From positions 1 to 57,682 of the forward strand of contig JAEYUG010000008.1 of NCBI GenBank assembly GCA_023432805.1: DNA of 57,682 nt. The letters are read 5' to 3'. This DNA is from Bacteroidota bacterium (GTDB lineage Bacteria; Bacteroidota; Ignavibacteria; SZUA-365). The notes beneath the pieces were generated by a model. It saw only the letters and a list, made by a program, of their open reading frames with translations. It was not told the origin of the DNA and ran no database searches. Numbering within the stretch: the stretch's first letter is position 1; the number at the start of each line of letters is the position of its first letter. Shown one piece after another: positions 25,433 to 34,672 of this stretch. Both the position numbers and the translations under genes were made by a program.

Positions 25433-27387
25433 GCGTGCGTCTCCTTGTCGAGCTGTGTGAGGCATGCATGCCAGGCCGTGACGCCGGTGAGATTCGACGC
25501 GGCGCCGTGTCGCCGCCAGCACGCGGCGTGGGTGGGATCGAAGTCGTCCATGGTCAGGAATTCCGGGCAGTAACCGAGATGTGCGAGGGTGCGCTCGACG
25601 GCGTCGCGCCAGCGCAGGATCTCGGCGTGCCGGCCTGCACGCTGCAGCAGCGCGATGGCGTAGCGGTCCCAGTGCGGATACCACGCGTTGGAGACGGATT
25701 CGCTGCGTGCGCGCGCATCCCACGCGGGCATCGTGCGGAATCCGTGTTCGGTGAGATGATGCCGCGCGATTGCATCCGCAAGCGCATCGACATGATCGCC
25801 GAGCAGGACCCAGCCCTCCGGTGCGATGAGGAAGAGCAGCGTGAAGAGAGGATGCGCATCGGTGCGTGTGCCGGTGGTTCGGTCCACCGCATCGGCGAGC
25901 AGACCGCACTCCCCGTCGAGGAAGCCGTGCAGGAATCCTCTGCGGATCAGCTCCGCCTGCGCACGCGCGCGCTCGGCCAGGTCGCGGTCATCTCGTTGTG
26001 CCGCGAGATCGGCGAGGATGCTGCAGAACACGGCATGCATGCCGACCTCCATCGCGACGGCCGTGTGCTCGGAGCGACCGAGCGCACGCGGGAAGTCCGG
26101 ATAGAATCCGAGTGAGGGGAAGCGTCCCTCGCGATCGCTGATGGCAGCGATGCGCTCGAAATGATGCGCGTAGTGGTGCCATGATTCGTCGAGGAGACGC
26201 ACATCCCCGGTGGCCAGCACGGTGTCGCGCACGAGCACGAGATGCAGTGCCTCGAGTGCTCCGTGCCCGGGTGTGTCGAGCGGTTCCCACGCGCGCGTCC
26301 ACCGCATGGGGATGCACCCGTCGATGTCGCGGTGCGAGGTGATGAAGCGGGCGGTGGCTTCCGCAGTGTCGGTGCGTCCCCATGCCAGCGCGGCGTGTGC
26401 GGCGACCATGGCATCCCACGCCCAGATCCAGTAGTAGGAACCGGGGCAGGCGCGCGGGACGCCGATGTCACGGATGATGCATGTGTCGAAGAGGGCAGGC
26501 ACGCGGGCGCGCCATGCGGCCGTGTGCGGGAAGCTGGTGTGGGAATCGTCAGGCGCGGTCGCGCGGGCTGCATGATCGGATGCGCGGGTGATGTCTGCAC
26601 GGCGTGGCGTGGCGTCTGCCTGTTCGCATGACAGGGTGCGCTGTGTGAGGCTGTCGCGCCCGGTGAAGCGCAGTTGCAGAGCGGCTCGCGCGGGTGCGAT
26701 GATGCTGCTGCTGTCGAGCTCGCATGTGGCATCGGCGGCGGTGACGTGCAGCCGGGACTCGGCATCGTAGAGCGGGAAATCTGCATCGCGGTATTCGTCG
26801 CGCAGGTCGGCGACCGTCGCATCGCCCGAGCGGCAGGTGCGTGCGAAGATGCGGCGCCGGATGTATTCGGGGATCAGGAAGTCGCCGGCATAGGGACCCG
26901 TGCGGCGGATCCACGCATGCAGCATGATGCGGTCGCGTGCGTGCAGGCAGATCTCGTCGTCGTGCTGCCCGGTTGTCCAGATCCGTTCGCCCTGCACCGC
27001 GGTAACGCGGGCGGAGAGACGGATCCGCAGGCGGCATGCGTCACGGAGTGCCGATGCGCCGTGCAGGGTGATGGTCATTGCGCAGCCGCGCATGACGACG
27101 TGCAGTGCGAGTTCGCCGCCATCCACGATGCTGGTCGCGATGCAGTGATCAGGCAACCAGTCGAGATGCGTGAAGGTGACGGGAGTCCACTGCACACCGA
27201 CGCGGCGTTCGCAGACGATCGCTCCCTCGTCATCGTGCAGCATACGTGCATTGCGGCTCACGGGTTGCAGACCGTGCCAGCCGACGCTGTGCACGCCGCG
27301 GATTCCGACGAACGCGAAGATGCGATCGTGGCTGATCCACATGCCATGATCTGCGAACGTGTCGAGGACGATGTGCTGCGCTGTCAT
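25429..27387 (-). CDS. Six-hairpin glycosidase-like protein
   Basis: Predicted intracellular glycoside hydrolase of 652 aa. Seen: N-terminal beta domain (1-290) and an (alpha/alpha)6 part with SYYWIWAWDAMVAAHAALAW (about 345-365), DGCIPMRWTRAWEPLDTPGH, and SVSNAWYPHWDRYAIALLQ (about 590). The WAWDAM segment is a signature of the toroid used by GH63, GH37 and amylo-1,6-glucosidase families, where the Asp helps catalysis. The family cannot be narrowed further. It overlaps both neighbours by four bases (lyase upstream, alpha-galactosidase downstream), so it is probably dosed with them in degrading the same oligosaccharide. No signal peptide is present. Confidence 0.72.
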   Translation of the reverse strand: MTAQHIVLDTFADHGMWISHDRIFAFVGIRGVHSVGWHGLQPVSRNARMLHDDEGAIVCERRVGVQWTPVTFTHLDWLPDHCIATSIVDGGELALHVVMRGCAMTITLHGASALRDACRLRIRLSARVTAVQGERIWTTGQHDDEICLHARDRIMLHAWIRRTGPYAGDFLIPEYIRRRIFARTCRSGDATVADLRDEYRDADFPLYDAESRLHVTAADATCELDSSSIIAPARAALQLRFTGRDSLTQRTLSCEQADATPRRADITRASDHAARATAPDDSHTSFPHTAAWRARVPALFDTCIIRDIGVPRACPGSYYWIWAWDAMVAAHAALAWGRTDTAEATARFITSHRDIDGCIPMRWTRAWEPLDTPGHGALEALHLVLVRDTVLATGDVRLLDESWHHYAHHFERIAAISDREGRFPSLGFYPDFPRALGRSEHTAVAMEVGMHAVFCSILADLAAQRDDRDLAERARAQAELIRRGFLHGFLDGECGLLADAVDRTTGTRTDAHPLFTLLFLIAPEGWVLLGDHVDALADAIARHHLTEHGFRTMPAWDARARSESVSNAWYPHWDRYAIALLQRAGRHAEILRWRDAVERTLAHLGYCPEFLTMDDFDPTHAACWRRHGAASNLTGVTAWHACLTQLDKETHA

Positions 27388-29852
27388 CGCGGCTCCCTGC
27401 CGTCTGCGGGAAGCTGCAGGCGCCAGTCGATGCGCACGCTGCGCGCATGCAGCACGCAGGAGATCGACTGCGACATGATGCCGTCGTTCGGGTATGCAGG
27501 GACGACGCGCTCGGCTTCCGCACGGAGGCGGGCGGGCACGCTGGTATGTGCGGCGTGTCCCACAGCAGCCGACGCCGCGAGCTCGAGCGTGCAGCGATCG
27601 TCATCCACCAGCATTGCGCAGGAGCCCTCCTCCCCTCCGCCCATGTCGAGCGGCAGACGCGTGTGGAGGCGCCAGTCGATGGACGCATCTTCGCGGAGAT
27701 CGATGGCATCCTGACCCGTGAGCGAGCCGTCGGGTGAGAGCACGAGTCTGCGGGTGCAGCGCAGCACCCCGAGATCCGGAAGGAAGGCGCGGGTGAGATC
27801 GGCCTCGATGGTCAGTCCCTCGCCGGTCGACGCAACGACGGGCGGCGGCGGAATCGCCTCGTCGGGGAAGACGTCGGGCAGCCAGACGCAGCTATCACCG
27901 AGCTGCCCGCGGCCGTCGACGGTGAAGAGGTTCTGCAGGGATGTGTCCCGGCGGTAGACGGGACCCGGACCCGACACGACGAAGCGATCGCGCCACCACA
28001 CGAGGAAGCTGCCGTTGCACGGATCGCCATGGCCGTAGGCGCCCCACTCTCCTGCCGCGCGTCGTGCGCGGCCGACCGGTGCACCGCTGCGGAACGCGAC
28101 GAGCAGATCACCGCGCCGCCAGCAGATGTGACCGCCATCTTCGAACTTGTGCACGCCGTCGACGAAGTGGAAGCCGAAGGTGCCGGCTCCATGCGCGGAT
28201 GCGGGGATGCCGGACGCGGGGATGCCGGACACGTGGATGCCGGCAGCAGGGGTGTCGCTCCACAGCGCCTCGTACACGCGTCGGCGCGGGGGTGCGTGGC
28301 GGAAGTCCACACCTTCCTGCGGCTGTTCGCGCAGCGCGTCGGCGAAGGTTGCGCAGTGCGGGTCGTGCGTGCGTCGCGTGACGAGGTCGAAGAGCCAGCT
28401 GTCGCCACCGACGCGGAACTGGGGATCGCCGAAGGTGATGCCGTGGCGAAGATCGGCCGACGTGGATGCGATGCGGAAGCGCGCGGCCTCACGCCAGTGT
28501 GGAGTGACATGCCAGAGATCCACGCCGCAGCAATGCCGCAGCAGTTCGAGCCAGCGGAAGTGGAACCCGTACTCGTAGATCCAGAGGTTGATTCCGTGCG
28601 GGAAGAAGCCGTCTGCGGGCAGCATGGCGACGATGTGGCGATAGGCACCGTGGAGCTCGGCGCGCCAGGTCCTCGCAGCATCGTCGTCGATGACGAGGGT
28701 GTACGCGAACAATCCGAGCGCGGCACCGAGCCAGTGGGCCTGTGCATAGTCACGCCGCGCGGGGTGCAGGTGCGCGCGCACGACGCCTGCGATTGCGTCG
28801 AGGACCTCGCGTGCCTGCGCGCGAGTGGGCACATCCATCACTGCGTGCAGCCAGTCATAGGCAAGGCAGAGACAGAAGAGCGCCTCACCGCTCTGCGTGT
28901 CGATCGAAAGCGGTGCGCGTCCGGGATGCTCGCGCACGCGGCAGCCTTCTGCGAACGCATCGAGCGCGCGGCGGCGGCGGGCCTCGTCGTCCGGATGCAG
29001 GAGCGCATCGAAGGCGGAGAGCAGGACACGATCCTCCATCGCCAGGCGCTCGGGTCCCGGCAGCACCTTCGACTCGGCGCTCACCTCGAAGGGAAGCTCC
29101 CAACCCTCTGCGAACGGTCGGTGGACGCCCTCGTCCACCAGCCCGACATCACCTGCCACGAACGGTCGGTGGACGTCCTCGTCCACCAGCCCGACATCCC
29201 CTGCCGCGAACGGTCGGTGGACGTCCTCGTCCATCAGCCCGACATCCCCTGCCGCGAACGGTCGGTGGACGTCCTCGTCCACCAGCCCACCGGCCTTGCG
29301 TCTCAACAGCCCGACATCCCCTGCCGCGAACAACAGCCGGGGATGCCTCCCACGCAGTTCCGGTCGCAGCGGCAGTTCTACAGGCACGGCAGCCTGCATG
29401 CACCCTGCCAGCACGTCGATGTCACGCAACCGCACACCCGAGTCGCGAACGTCGAGCACCGCTTCCCCACCCATCGCGCGGCCGACCCTGTAAGCGACGC
29501 GCACGATGCCGCACTGCCGCTCATCCCCGTGAAACTGGGGAGATCCCGCAACACCATGCTCCCCCACCGACAGCACCGGAAGCGGCATCTCCGGAATCCC
29601 GCGCCAGCCGGGCCAGGGACCCACGCGCAGTCCGGGAGGATCCGCCACGAAACGTGTGTTCGCGAAGGTGATTCGTGCGGAGTCGTCGGCCTGCGAGGCG
29701 TACCGGAAAAACCGGTCGAACCATCCAGCCGGCACATCGCAGCGCAGCAGCACGATCAGCTCCTCGTCGTCACAGGCGCGGAACCATGCAGCGGCATCGA
29801 GCACCTGCACGGTGGCGTCCCCCGCAAACGTATGCGCGGTGATGCGGCGCAT
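27384..29852 (-). CDS. Heparinase II/III-like polysaccharide lyase with inserted tandem repeats
   Basis: Predicted lyase of uronate-containing glycans, 822 aa, without a signal peptide. Seen: HPRLLFAAGDVGLL (the usual HPRLLF opening of the toroid), GINLWIYEYGFHFRWLELLRH (about 430-455), and a C-terminal beta-sandwich with GHGDPCNGSFLVWWRDRFVV, YRRDTSLQNLFTVDGRGQLG, matching the heparinase II/III C domain (normally T..HNTV.VDG..Q, with His changed to Gln here). Between the opening motif and FAEGWELPF there is a 48-base tandem repeat giving VDEDVHRPFAAGDVGL copies, absent from normal family members, and later a second repeat (GIPAS). The start at 29852 shares one base with the preceding stop (TGATG). 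Loss of the HN motif leaves activity open. Confidence 0.78.
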   Translation of the reverse strand: MRRITAHTFAGDATVQVLDAAAWFRACDDEELIVLLRCDVPAGWFDRFFRYASQADDSARITFANTRFVADPPGLRVGPWPGWRGIPEMPLPVLSVGEHGVAGSPQFHGDERQCGIVRVAYRVGRAMGGEAVLDVRDSGVRLRDIDVLAGCMQAAVPVELPLRPELRGRHPRLLFAAGDVGLLRRKAGGLVDEDVHRPFAAGDVGLMDEDVHRPFAAGDVGLVDEDVHRPFVAGDVGLVDEGVHRPFAEGWELPFEVSAESKVLPGPERLAMEDRVLLSAFDALLHPDDEARRRRALDAFAEGCRVREHPGRAPLSIDTQSGEALFCLCLAYDWLHAVMDVPTRAQAREVLDAIAGVVRAHLHPARRDYAQAHWLGAALGLFAYTLVIDDDAARTWRAELHGAYRHIVAMLPADGFFPHGINLWIYEYGFHFRWLELLRHCCGVDLWHVTPHWREAARFRIASTSADLRHGITFGDPQFRVGGDSWLFDLVTRRTHDPHCATFADALREQPQEGVDFRHAPPRRRVYEALWSDTPAAGIHVSGIPASGIPASAHGAGTFGFHFVDGVHKFEDGGHICWRRGDLLVAFRSGAPVGRARRAAGEWGAYGHGDPCNGSFLVWWRDRFVVSGPGPVYRRDTSLQNLFTVDGRGQLGDSCVWLPDVFPDEAIPPPPVVASTGEGLTIEADLTRAFLPDLGVLRCTRRLVLSPDGSLTGQDAIDLREDASIDWRLHTRLPLDMGGGEEGSCAMLVDDDRCTLELAASAAVGHAAHTSVPARLRAEAERVVPAYPNDGIMSQSISCVLHARSVRIDWRLQLPADGREPR
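28201..28245 (-). repeat. Three 15-base tandem repeats in the heparinase-like gene
   Basis: Units are gcggggatgccggac, gcggggatgccggac and acgtggatgccggca on the plus strand, coding for A/V-S-G-I-P/H steps in a loop between EALWSDTP and GTFGFHF. It is in frame and probably an expandable surface loop. Confidence 0.85.
29111..29287 (-). repeat. Tandem 48-base repeats carrying a perfect hairpin, inside the heparinase-like gene
   Basis: Units begin at 29111, 29159, 29207 and 29255 (the last diverges after about 33 bases). Each carries a hairpin with stem GGTGGACG / CGTCCACC and a four-base loop: 29120-29139, 29168-29187, 29216-29235 (one stem mismatch) and 29264-29283. Each full unit encodes VDEDVHRPFAAGDVGL (with V/M, A/V and D/G variants), always in frame. 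The rest of each unit copies the host segment found at about 29304-29330, so the array looks like a palindrome insertion followed by tandem duplication. A related hairpin lies between genes at 56237-56283. Confidence 0.9.
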
Positions 29853-31891
29853 CAGGACTCCTCGATCCGCAGCACGCCGTCGGCATGGCGCACGCGCACG
29901 AGTCCTCTCGTGCGCGGAATCATGAGGCACAGGTCATCGACGCGGAGTTCCCCCTCGATGCACCACCCTCGTCGCGCGGGCAGGAGCGTGATCAGTTCGT
30001 GCGTATCCAGCCGCGTGCTGCTCACCCATGCGCGGGCGGGACCCTGCACGCGACGCAGCTCGGGAAATGCGGCGAGTGCGCCGAGCAGTTCGATGAAGTC
30101 GCCGCACACGCGACCCTTCTCAGGCACACGCGCTCCGCGCTCGTCATATGAGGTACCGGAGAACACGCGCAGGACGCGGTCAGCACCGGCGGCGAGCAGT
30201 CGAAGTGTCTCGGCATCGAGCACCTGAGGATGCGGTGCGACGAGCGCGCGGCAGCGGACATCCTCGATACACAACGTGCCGTCCGCATTCCACCGCGCAT
30301 CCGCCAGCACCGACGATCCCACGACATGCACCGCGTACTGCGCATCGGTGAGCGCGAGCACGAGACGGAACACATCCTCCATCACGTGACGCGCGCGGAA
30401 GGGCTCGAGCGCGAGCACGGTCTCAACCGGGAACAGCACCGCCAGCGCGGCATCGGGCAGCCGGTGGTCGACCGCGGCGAGATGCGCCGCGAGCCGGGCC
30501 GTGCGCTTCGGCATCCGCGCCCACGACTCGTGATGCGGATACCCCGGTGTGAACGGCAGGCCGAAAAAGGATCGCGGCGCATGACGCGGTCCGGCGGGAC
30601 CATACAGATGCCCGATCCACCCGCAGCCCTGCAGCGCGAGCAGATCGATGCAATGGTCGAGCACTTCGTCGGCCACACCATCGCGCGCATCCTCGCCCGC
30701 GAGCCAGAGATTCACTGTGGCACTCCGCGTGGCACTGTGTCGGCCGAGTGATGCGGCGGTGAGGATGGCCATGGCGAGGTTCGCATGGAAGGGGGAATCC
30801 GTCTCCGCCGTGAGCTGCACACTGCCGATGTCGGTGAACCCGCACGATTTTGTCGGAAGTCCCCGCCAGAGATCCAGCGTGCCATGCGGCGCGTCGGCGG
30901 GATCGGCGGACTCCCATCGCCAGGTGTCGTGCATGCCCAGCAGGAGATCCTCGCCCCAGAGGGCGCGAGCATGCATGTTCACGCGCGAACGTGCGGTGAG
31001 GATCGAATCCTGGATCGCGCGATACGCTGCGATGCGCAGTGCCAGGTGCGACCCATCCGCAGCGTCGACGGCGAGAGGCCAAAGTGCACGCGCGGCGGCG
31101 TCGCCGGTCGCATCGAGCCACGGACCCGCGGGCAGCGAGCCGTGCATGCAGGTGTATCCAGCTTCGTCCCACAGCAGGCCGTCGGGCTGGAGTCCCCGCG
31201 CAGCGAGCAGCGACAGAGCGGCGCAGCAGGCCTCGACATGCGCCGCATTCGAGAAATCGAAATGCGTGGTCGCACAGCGAAGGAAGACGAGCACATACCA
31301 CTCCGCATCGTCCGGCGGCGAGAAGGCGCCCGACACGACGACGCGCTGGGACCCTGCATCATGCAACATGTGCACGTCGCGGGTGATGTCTCGGACCTCC
31401 GTTTCCGCGTAGCTGCATTCCCTGCCCCGTAGGGCATAGGCGCGTTCGATGCCGAGCGGATGGTAGTCGATGCGTTCGGCGGGCATCGTATGCACCGGTC
31501 GCGGTGCGATCGACATGCTGCCCTCGAAGCGTCCGTCACGCACGAGCAGCAATTGTGGAATCTGTTCGGCCCGCACCGCATCCCCGAAGAGCAGCACCTC
31601 GGCACCGTCGAAGGCGTCGAGCACGCCGAGCGAGAGTCCGCGCGGATCCGCGATCAGCCAGAAGGCGGCATGTCGCGCGCGACAGCATCGCTGCACTTCG
31701 CACAGGGCCTCGATCGCCGCATCATCGTTCCAGGCATGCCGCGAGCATCGCACCATCGGTGCCACCCCCGCGAATCCTGCCGCAGCGATGTCGTCGCATG
31801 CAGCCGTAATCTTCGTCGTATCGTCGATCAGCGCATCGTCGAGCGTGAGCATCATGACCGTCGCGGGCATCCCGGTTCCACGTGCCGTCAT
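29852..31891 (-). CDS. Unassigned TIM-barrel/glycosidase-like protein
   Basis: I do not recognise a family for this 679-residue protein. Seen: MPATVMMLTLDDALIDDTTKI at the start, barrel-like segments such as GLQPDGLLWDEAGYTCMHGSLP (about 255-275, with an acidic W-D-E), GEDLLLGMHDTWRWE, GWIGHLYGPAGPRHAPRSFFGLPF, then a Rossmann-like amidotransferase-type part (RCRALVAPHPQVLDAETLRLLAAGADRVLRVFSG) and a small C-terminal beta domain. A barrel followed by a glutamine-amidotransferase-like domain and a beta domain is the layout of GH42 beta-galactosidases, so a distant galactosidase relative is possible. No signal peptide. Start at 31891 shares one base with the upstream stop (TGATG); a GTG one codon earlier is also possible. 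It sits between two lyase/unknown genes of the glycan operon. Confidence 0.6.
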   Translation of the reverse strand: MTARGTGMPATVMMLTLDDALIDDTTKITAACDDIAAAGFAGVAPMVRCSRHAWNDDAAIEALCEVQRCCRARHAAFWLIADPRGLSLGVLDAFDGAEVLLFGDAVRAEQIPQLLLVRDGRFEGSMSIAPRPVHTMPAERIDYHPLGIERAYALRGRECSYAETEVRDITRDVHMLHDAGSQRVVVSGAFSPPDDAEWYVLVFLRCATTHFDFSNAAHVEACCAALSLLAARGLQPDGLLWDEAGYTCMHGSLPAGPWLDATGDAAARALWPLAVDAADGSHLALRIAAYRAIQDSILTARSRVNMHARALWGEDLLLGMHDTWRWESADPADAPHGTLDLWRGLPTKSCGFTDIGSVQLTAETDSPFHANLAMAILTAASLGRHSATRSATVNLWLAGEDARDGVADEVLDHCIDLLALQGCGWIGHLYGPAGPRHAPRSFFGLPFTPGYPHHESWARMPKRTARLAAHLAAVDHRLPDAALAVLFPVETVLALEPFRARHVMEDVFRLVLALTDAQYAVHVVGSSVLADARWNADGTLCIEDVRCRALVAPHPQVLDAETLRLLAAGADRVLRVFSGTSYDERGARVPEKGRVCGDFIELLGALAAFPELRRVQGPARAWVSSTRLDTHELITLLPARRGWCIEGELRVDDLCLMIPRTRGLVRVRHADGVLRIEES

Positions 31892-33282
31892 CACGTCACC
31901 TCGACCAGCAGCACATCATCGAACCAGACGGTGCCGCGTCCCTCGACCTCGAGCAGCATGTGCAGGCGATCGGGTCGTGGCGTGATCGCCGGGATGTCGA
32001 GGTGCACCTCGATCCACTCGCAGTCGGCGATCTGCAGCGCACCGCTCTCGAAGCGCTCCCACTGCGTCGCGTCGTACAGATGCGGTGCATCCTCGCGATG
32101 CAGTCGCACGGCGATGCGCGCGGCGCCCTGCAGATTCGAGGTGCGAAGCATCGCCGTCATCCGCCGTGCCACACCGGAACCGAATGCGGGTTCGCCGAAG
32201 GCCGGACCGAGCGCCGTCGCCTCCCATCGCGACACCGCGTACCCCGCGTGCGTAATGCGCAGTGCGCAGCTGTCACCGCAGCCCACCGTGTCGCTGCGTG
32301 CCGCCGAGACGTGATCCGCATCCCCGAACGTGAGCACATGCGACCACGGCCATGCGCGCCATGCGGATGCAGGATCCAGATCCCGGAACGTGCGTGCGAA
32401 CGACTGCACACCGCGTTCGATCACGGGCGTGTCGAGAACCCGTCCCCCGTCGACGGACTGCGCCCGGAGATGCAGGGCTGAGGCTTCCGCACGGGACAGT
32501 GCGCCGAGCTGCCAGGCGGCCCGCCACACGCCGCCGCATGCAAGGGTGATCTCGCGGGCATCCTCACAGACACGCAGCGCCAGATGGGCATCCCACATGT
32601 AGGCGCAGAGTCCCGCCTCGACATCACGTCCCTCGAGCACGGTCACGACGGGATTCACGTCCTCGATGCCCCAGAGGAAGCGGTCGCCCGGCTGCATGGC
32701 GAGCCGGTGCTTGTCGTCGCTCTCGAGGTGGTGATGGAGGATGCCGATCACGGCGCCGTCCCCCCGCGAGCGGTGGTCGACGAGGCAGTGGGTGAAGCGC
32801 TTGCGCAGATCGGGCTCGGTGTGGAAGACATCACGCGGCCAGAGCGAGCAGAACTCCAGTTCGCCATGGTGGGGATGGGGGGTGACGCGCCAGCCTTCCT
32901 CCGCGTCGATGAAGAGCCGCAACGCCACGCGGAAGTCGAGGCCGCCGCTGGCGGGATCGAGGGTGATGCGCAGATCGACGCTGCTCAAGACGGAACGGGA
33001 CTGCGTCGCGCTGGCACCGGTGATGCGGAAGCTCGTCGCGGTTTCCTCGGGATCATGCAGCACGGCGTGCGAGGCAGCGGAGCGCTCGGGGTGCTGATGG
33101 TTGGCGTACTGCCGCCAGTAGAGCGGCGTGCCGGGCGACGACATGATCAGCGAGGGGTGACCGGGACGCCCGGCCGCGTGCACGAGCACGAGGTCGACGA
33201 TCTCCGCCACAGGCTCGCCGCCGCAGCGTACGATGCCGCCTGCGGGTGAGGTCCGTTCAAATGTGAAGAGGTCGGTGCTCAT
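31891..33282 (-). CDS. Unknown protein with two beta-sandwich regions, in glycan operon
   Basis: Conserved-looking 463-residue protein that I cannot assign. Seen: an N-terminal half rich in beta strands with many histidines (EGWRVTPHPHHGELEFCSLWP, IGILHHHLESDDKHRLAM), and a C-terminal part (about 300-463) shaped like a carbohydrate-binding jelly roll, with GYAVSRWEATALGPAF, ARRMTAMLRTSNLQGAARIAV and the ending LLEVEGRGTVWFDDVLLVEV, the WFDDV ending being common in CBM and DUF domains. No signal peptide. It starts 37 bases after the binding-protein stop and runs into the next gene with a one-base overlap. A role in handling a sugar chain is inference from context and the jelly-roll look. Confidence 0.6.
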   Translation of the reverse strand: MSTDLFTFERTSPAGGIVRCGGEPVAEIVDLVLVHAAGRPGHPSLIMSSPGTPLYWRQYANHQHPERSAASHAVLHDPEETATSFRITGASATQSRSVLSSVDLRITLDPASGGLDFRVALRLFIDAEEGWRVTPHPHHGELEFCSLWPRDVFHTEPDLRKRFTHCLVDHRSRGDGAVIGILHHHLESDDKHRLAMQPGDRFLWGIEDVNPVVTVLEGRDVEAGLCAYMWDAHLALRVCEDAREITLACGGVWRAAWQLGALSRAEASALHLRAQSVDGGRVLDTPVIERGVQSFARTFRDLDPASAWRAWPWSHVLTFGDADHVSAARSDTVGCGDSCALRITHAGYAVSRWEATALGPAFGEPAFGSGVARRMTAMLRTSNLQGAARIAVRLHREDAPHLYDATQWERFESGALQIADCEWIEVHLDIPAITPRPDRLHMLLEVEGRGTVWFDDVLLVEVT

Positions 33283-33319
33283 GGATTGTCGGATCGTTCA
33301 CCTGGCTCGTGGATCGCGC

Positions 33320-34672
33320 TCACCGGGGCGCCCCTGCATCTGCGGCAGGCGCGACGGCGCGGGACGCCGAGGCGCGCAGCGCGTCGCGAAAGGACTGCTT
33401 CATCCCGCTGTTGCCCAGTGCCTCGTCGAGCGCGCGACGCGCCGACACGTTGATCGCGGGCACCTGCGCGACGACCTCCGCGACGGTGATGTCGCGCGCC
33501 CAGAGCCGGTCGAGCTGCGGCTGCAGCCGCTCCATGATCGCCGTCATCGTCCAGCTCGAGAAGCGCGCGAAGTACCGCAGGTCCGCGCTCTGCGGCGACA
33601 CGCTGCGCCGCCATACTTCCGCGAAGCGCGTCGTTGCAAGGTGCGGATACCGCATCTGCCATCCGGCGACGACATCCGCATCGCGCAGCACGGGATTCGG
33701 TCGATAGAAGCCGGCCTCTCCGATGATCCAGCGCAGCACGGTCCACGCGGATTGCGCATCCCCCGTCGCGGCGCTGATCGACAGTCCCCCACTCGCCGCA
33801 CGAAAGTATCGCGGCTCCTTCCCGGCGAAGCGCGGCAGCGGCACGACATCCCATCCCTCCTTCAGCGCATCGTAGAGCGATGCGTTGGGCACGGCTTCCA
33901 CCAGCATGGCCACACGGCCCTGCGCCAGCATCTGCGCGGCCTGCATGCCCATCGCCTGCACGCGGCGGATGTCGGGCATGACGCCTTCCTTCATCAGCGC
34001 GATGTACTTCTCGTACACCTCGCGGGACTCGGCAGGGATCTCGAGTGTGAGCGCATCGCGCGTGACGGGCGCATGGTTCATGTGTTCGAAGCACTCGATG
34101 AAATGGGAGGGAATGAAGATGCCGTAGCAGTCGGGAGTGCCGTCCTTGTCGGAATCCTTCGTGAGGCGACGCGCGGCCCGAAGCATGTCGTCCCAGGTCC
34201 ACTCCGCATCCGGCAGCGGAAGCCCCGCGTCCGCAAACAGTGCGCGGTTGCAGTACACGCCGGCGGTGAAGGTCCAGTTGCCGATGCTGTACACGCCGCC
34301 GTCGATCGACGTGCCACGTGCGCGGATGTCGTCGTGCAGGCGCGCTGCGAAGGCGGCGTCCTTTGCGAGCATGGGACGCAGGTCGAGGAGATGTCCCTCG
34401 CTCGCGAGCCGGTCGCGCACGACGCTGTTCGTGTAGAAGACATCGGGTGCGCCACCCGCGGCGATCATCGCGTAGAGCTTCTCCTCACCGCTGAAGGGAT
34501 TGAGTGCGAGGTCGATGCCGGTGCGTGCGGTGAATGCGGGGAGCTCCGCCTCGAGCGCGGCGATCTCGGCAGCGTTGGCGGGACAGTTGTAGGTGATGCG
34601 TCGCGCGCCGCCTCCGCCCCCGCAGGCGGCGAAGATCAGACACAGCGCGGTGAGAAGGATTCGTGGTGTCAT
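33320..34672 (-). CDS. ABC sugar transporter, extracellular solute-binding lipoprotein
   Basis: Family 1 binding protein (450 aa) of a CUT1-type importer. Seen: lipoprotein signal MTPRILLTALCLIFAACGGG with Cys near 17, then ITYNCPANAAEIAALEAELP, NPFSGEEKLYAMIAAGGAPDVFYTN, WTWDDMLRAARRLTKDSDKDG and a long C-terminal lobe (LSISAATGDAQSAWTVLRWI). These are the usual landmarks for oligosaccharide-binding proteins. Starting at the ATG 34672 gives a four-base overlap with the permease stop and places the lipobox correctly; the open frame to 34792 is not coding there. The last gene of the importer block, after both permeases. It delivers an oligosaccharide to the permeases encoded upstream. Confidence 0.92.
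   Translation of the reverse strand: MTPRILLTALCLIFAACGGGGGARRITYNCPANAAEIAALEAELPAFTARTGIDLALNPFSGEEKLYAMIAAGGAPDVFYTNSVVRDRLASEGHLLDLRPMLAKDAAFAARLHDDIRARGTSIDGGVYSIGNWTFTAGVYCNRALFADAGLPLPDAEWTWDDMLRAARRLTKDSDKDGTPDCYGIFIPSHFIECFEHMNHAPVTRDALTLEIPAESREVYEKYIALMKEGVMPDIRRVQAMGMQAAQMLAQGRVAMLVEAVPNASLYDALKEGWDVVPLPRFAGKEPRYFRAASGGLSISAATGDAQSAWTVLRWIIGEAGFYRPNPVLRDADVVAGWQMRYPHLATTRFAEVWRRSVSPQSADLRYFARFSSWTMTAIMERLQPQLDRLWARDITVAEVVAQVPAINVSARRALDEALGNSGMKQSFRDALRASASRAVAPAADAGAPR

Noticed and set aside
29111..29287. CRISPR array reading of the repeats
   Set aside because: Units are contiguous and near-identical with no unique spacers, no cas genes are present and the whole lies inside a coding frame.
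28029..30227. 732-codon plus-strand frame with repeats (RSVDVLVHQPDIPCRE)
   Set aside because: The repeats are simply the antisense reading of the hairpin units in the heparinase-like gene; the frame shows no domain.
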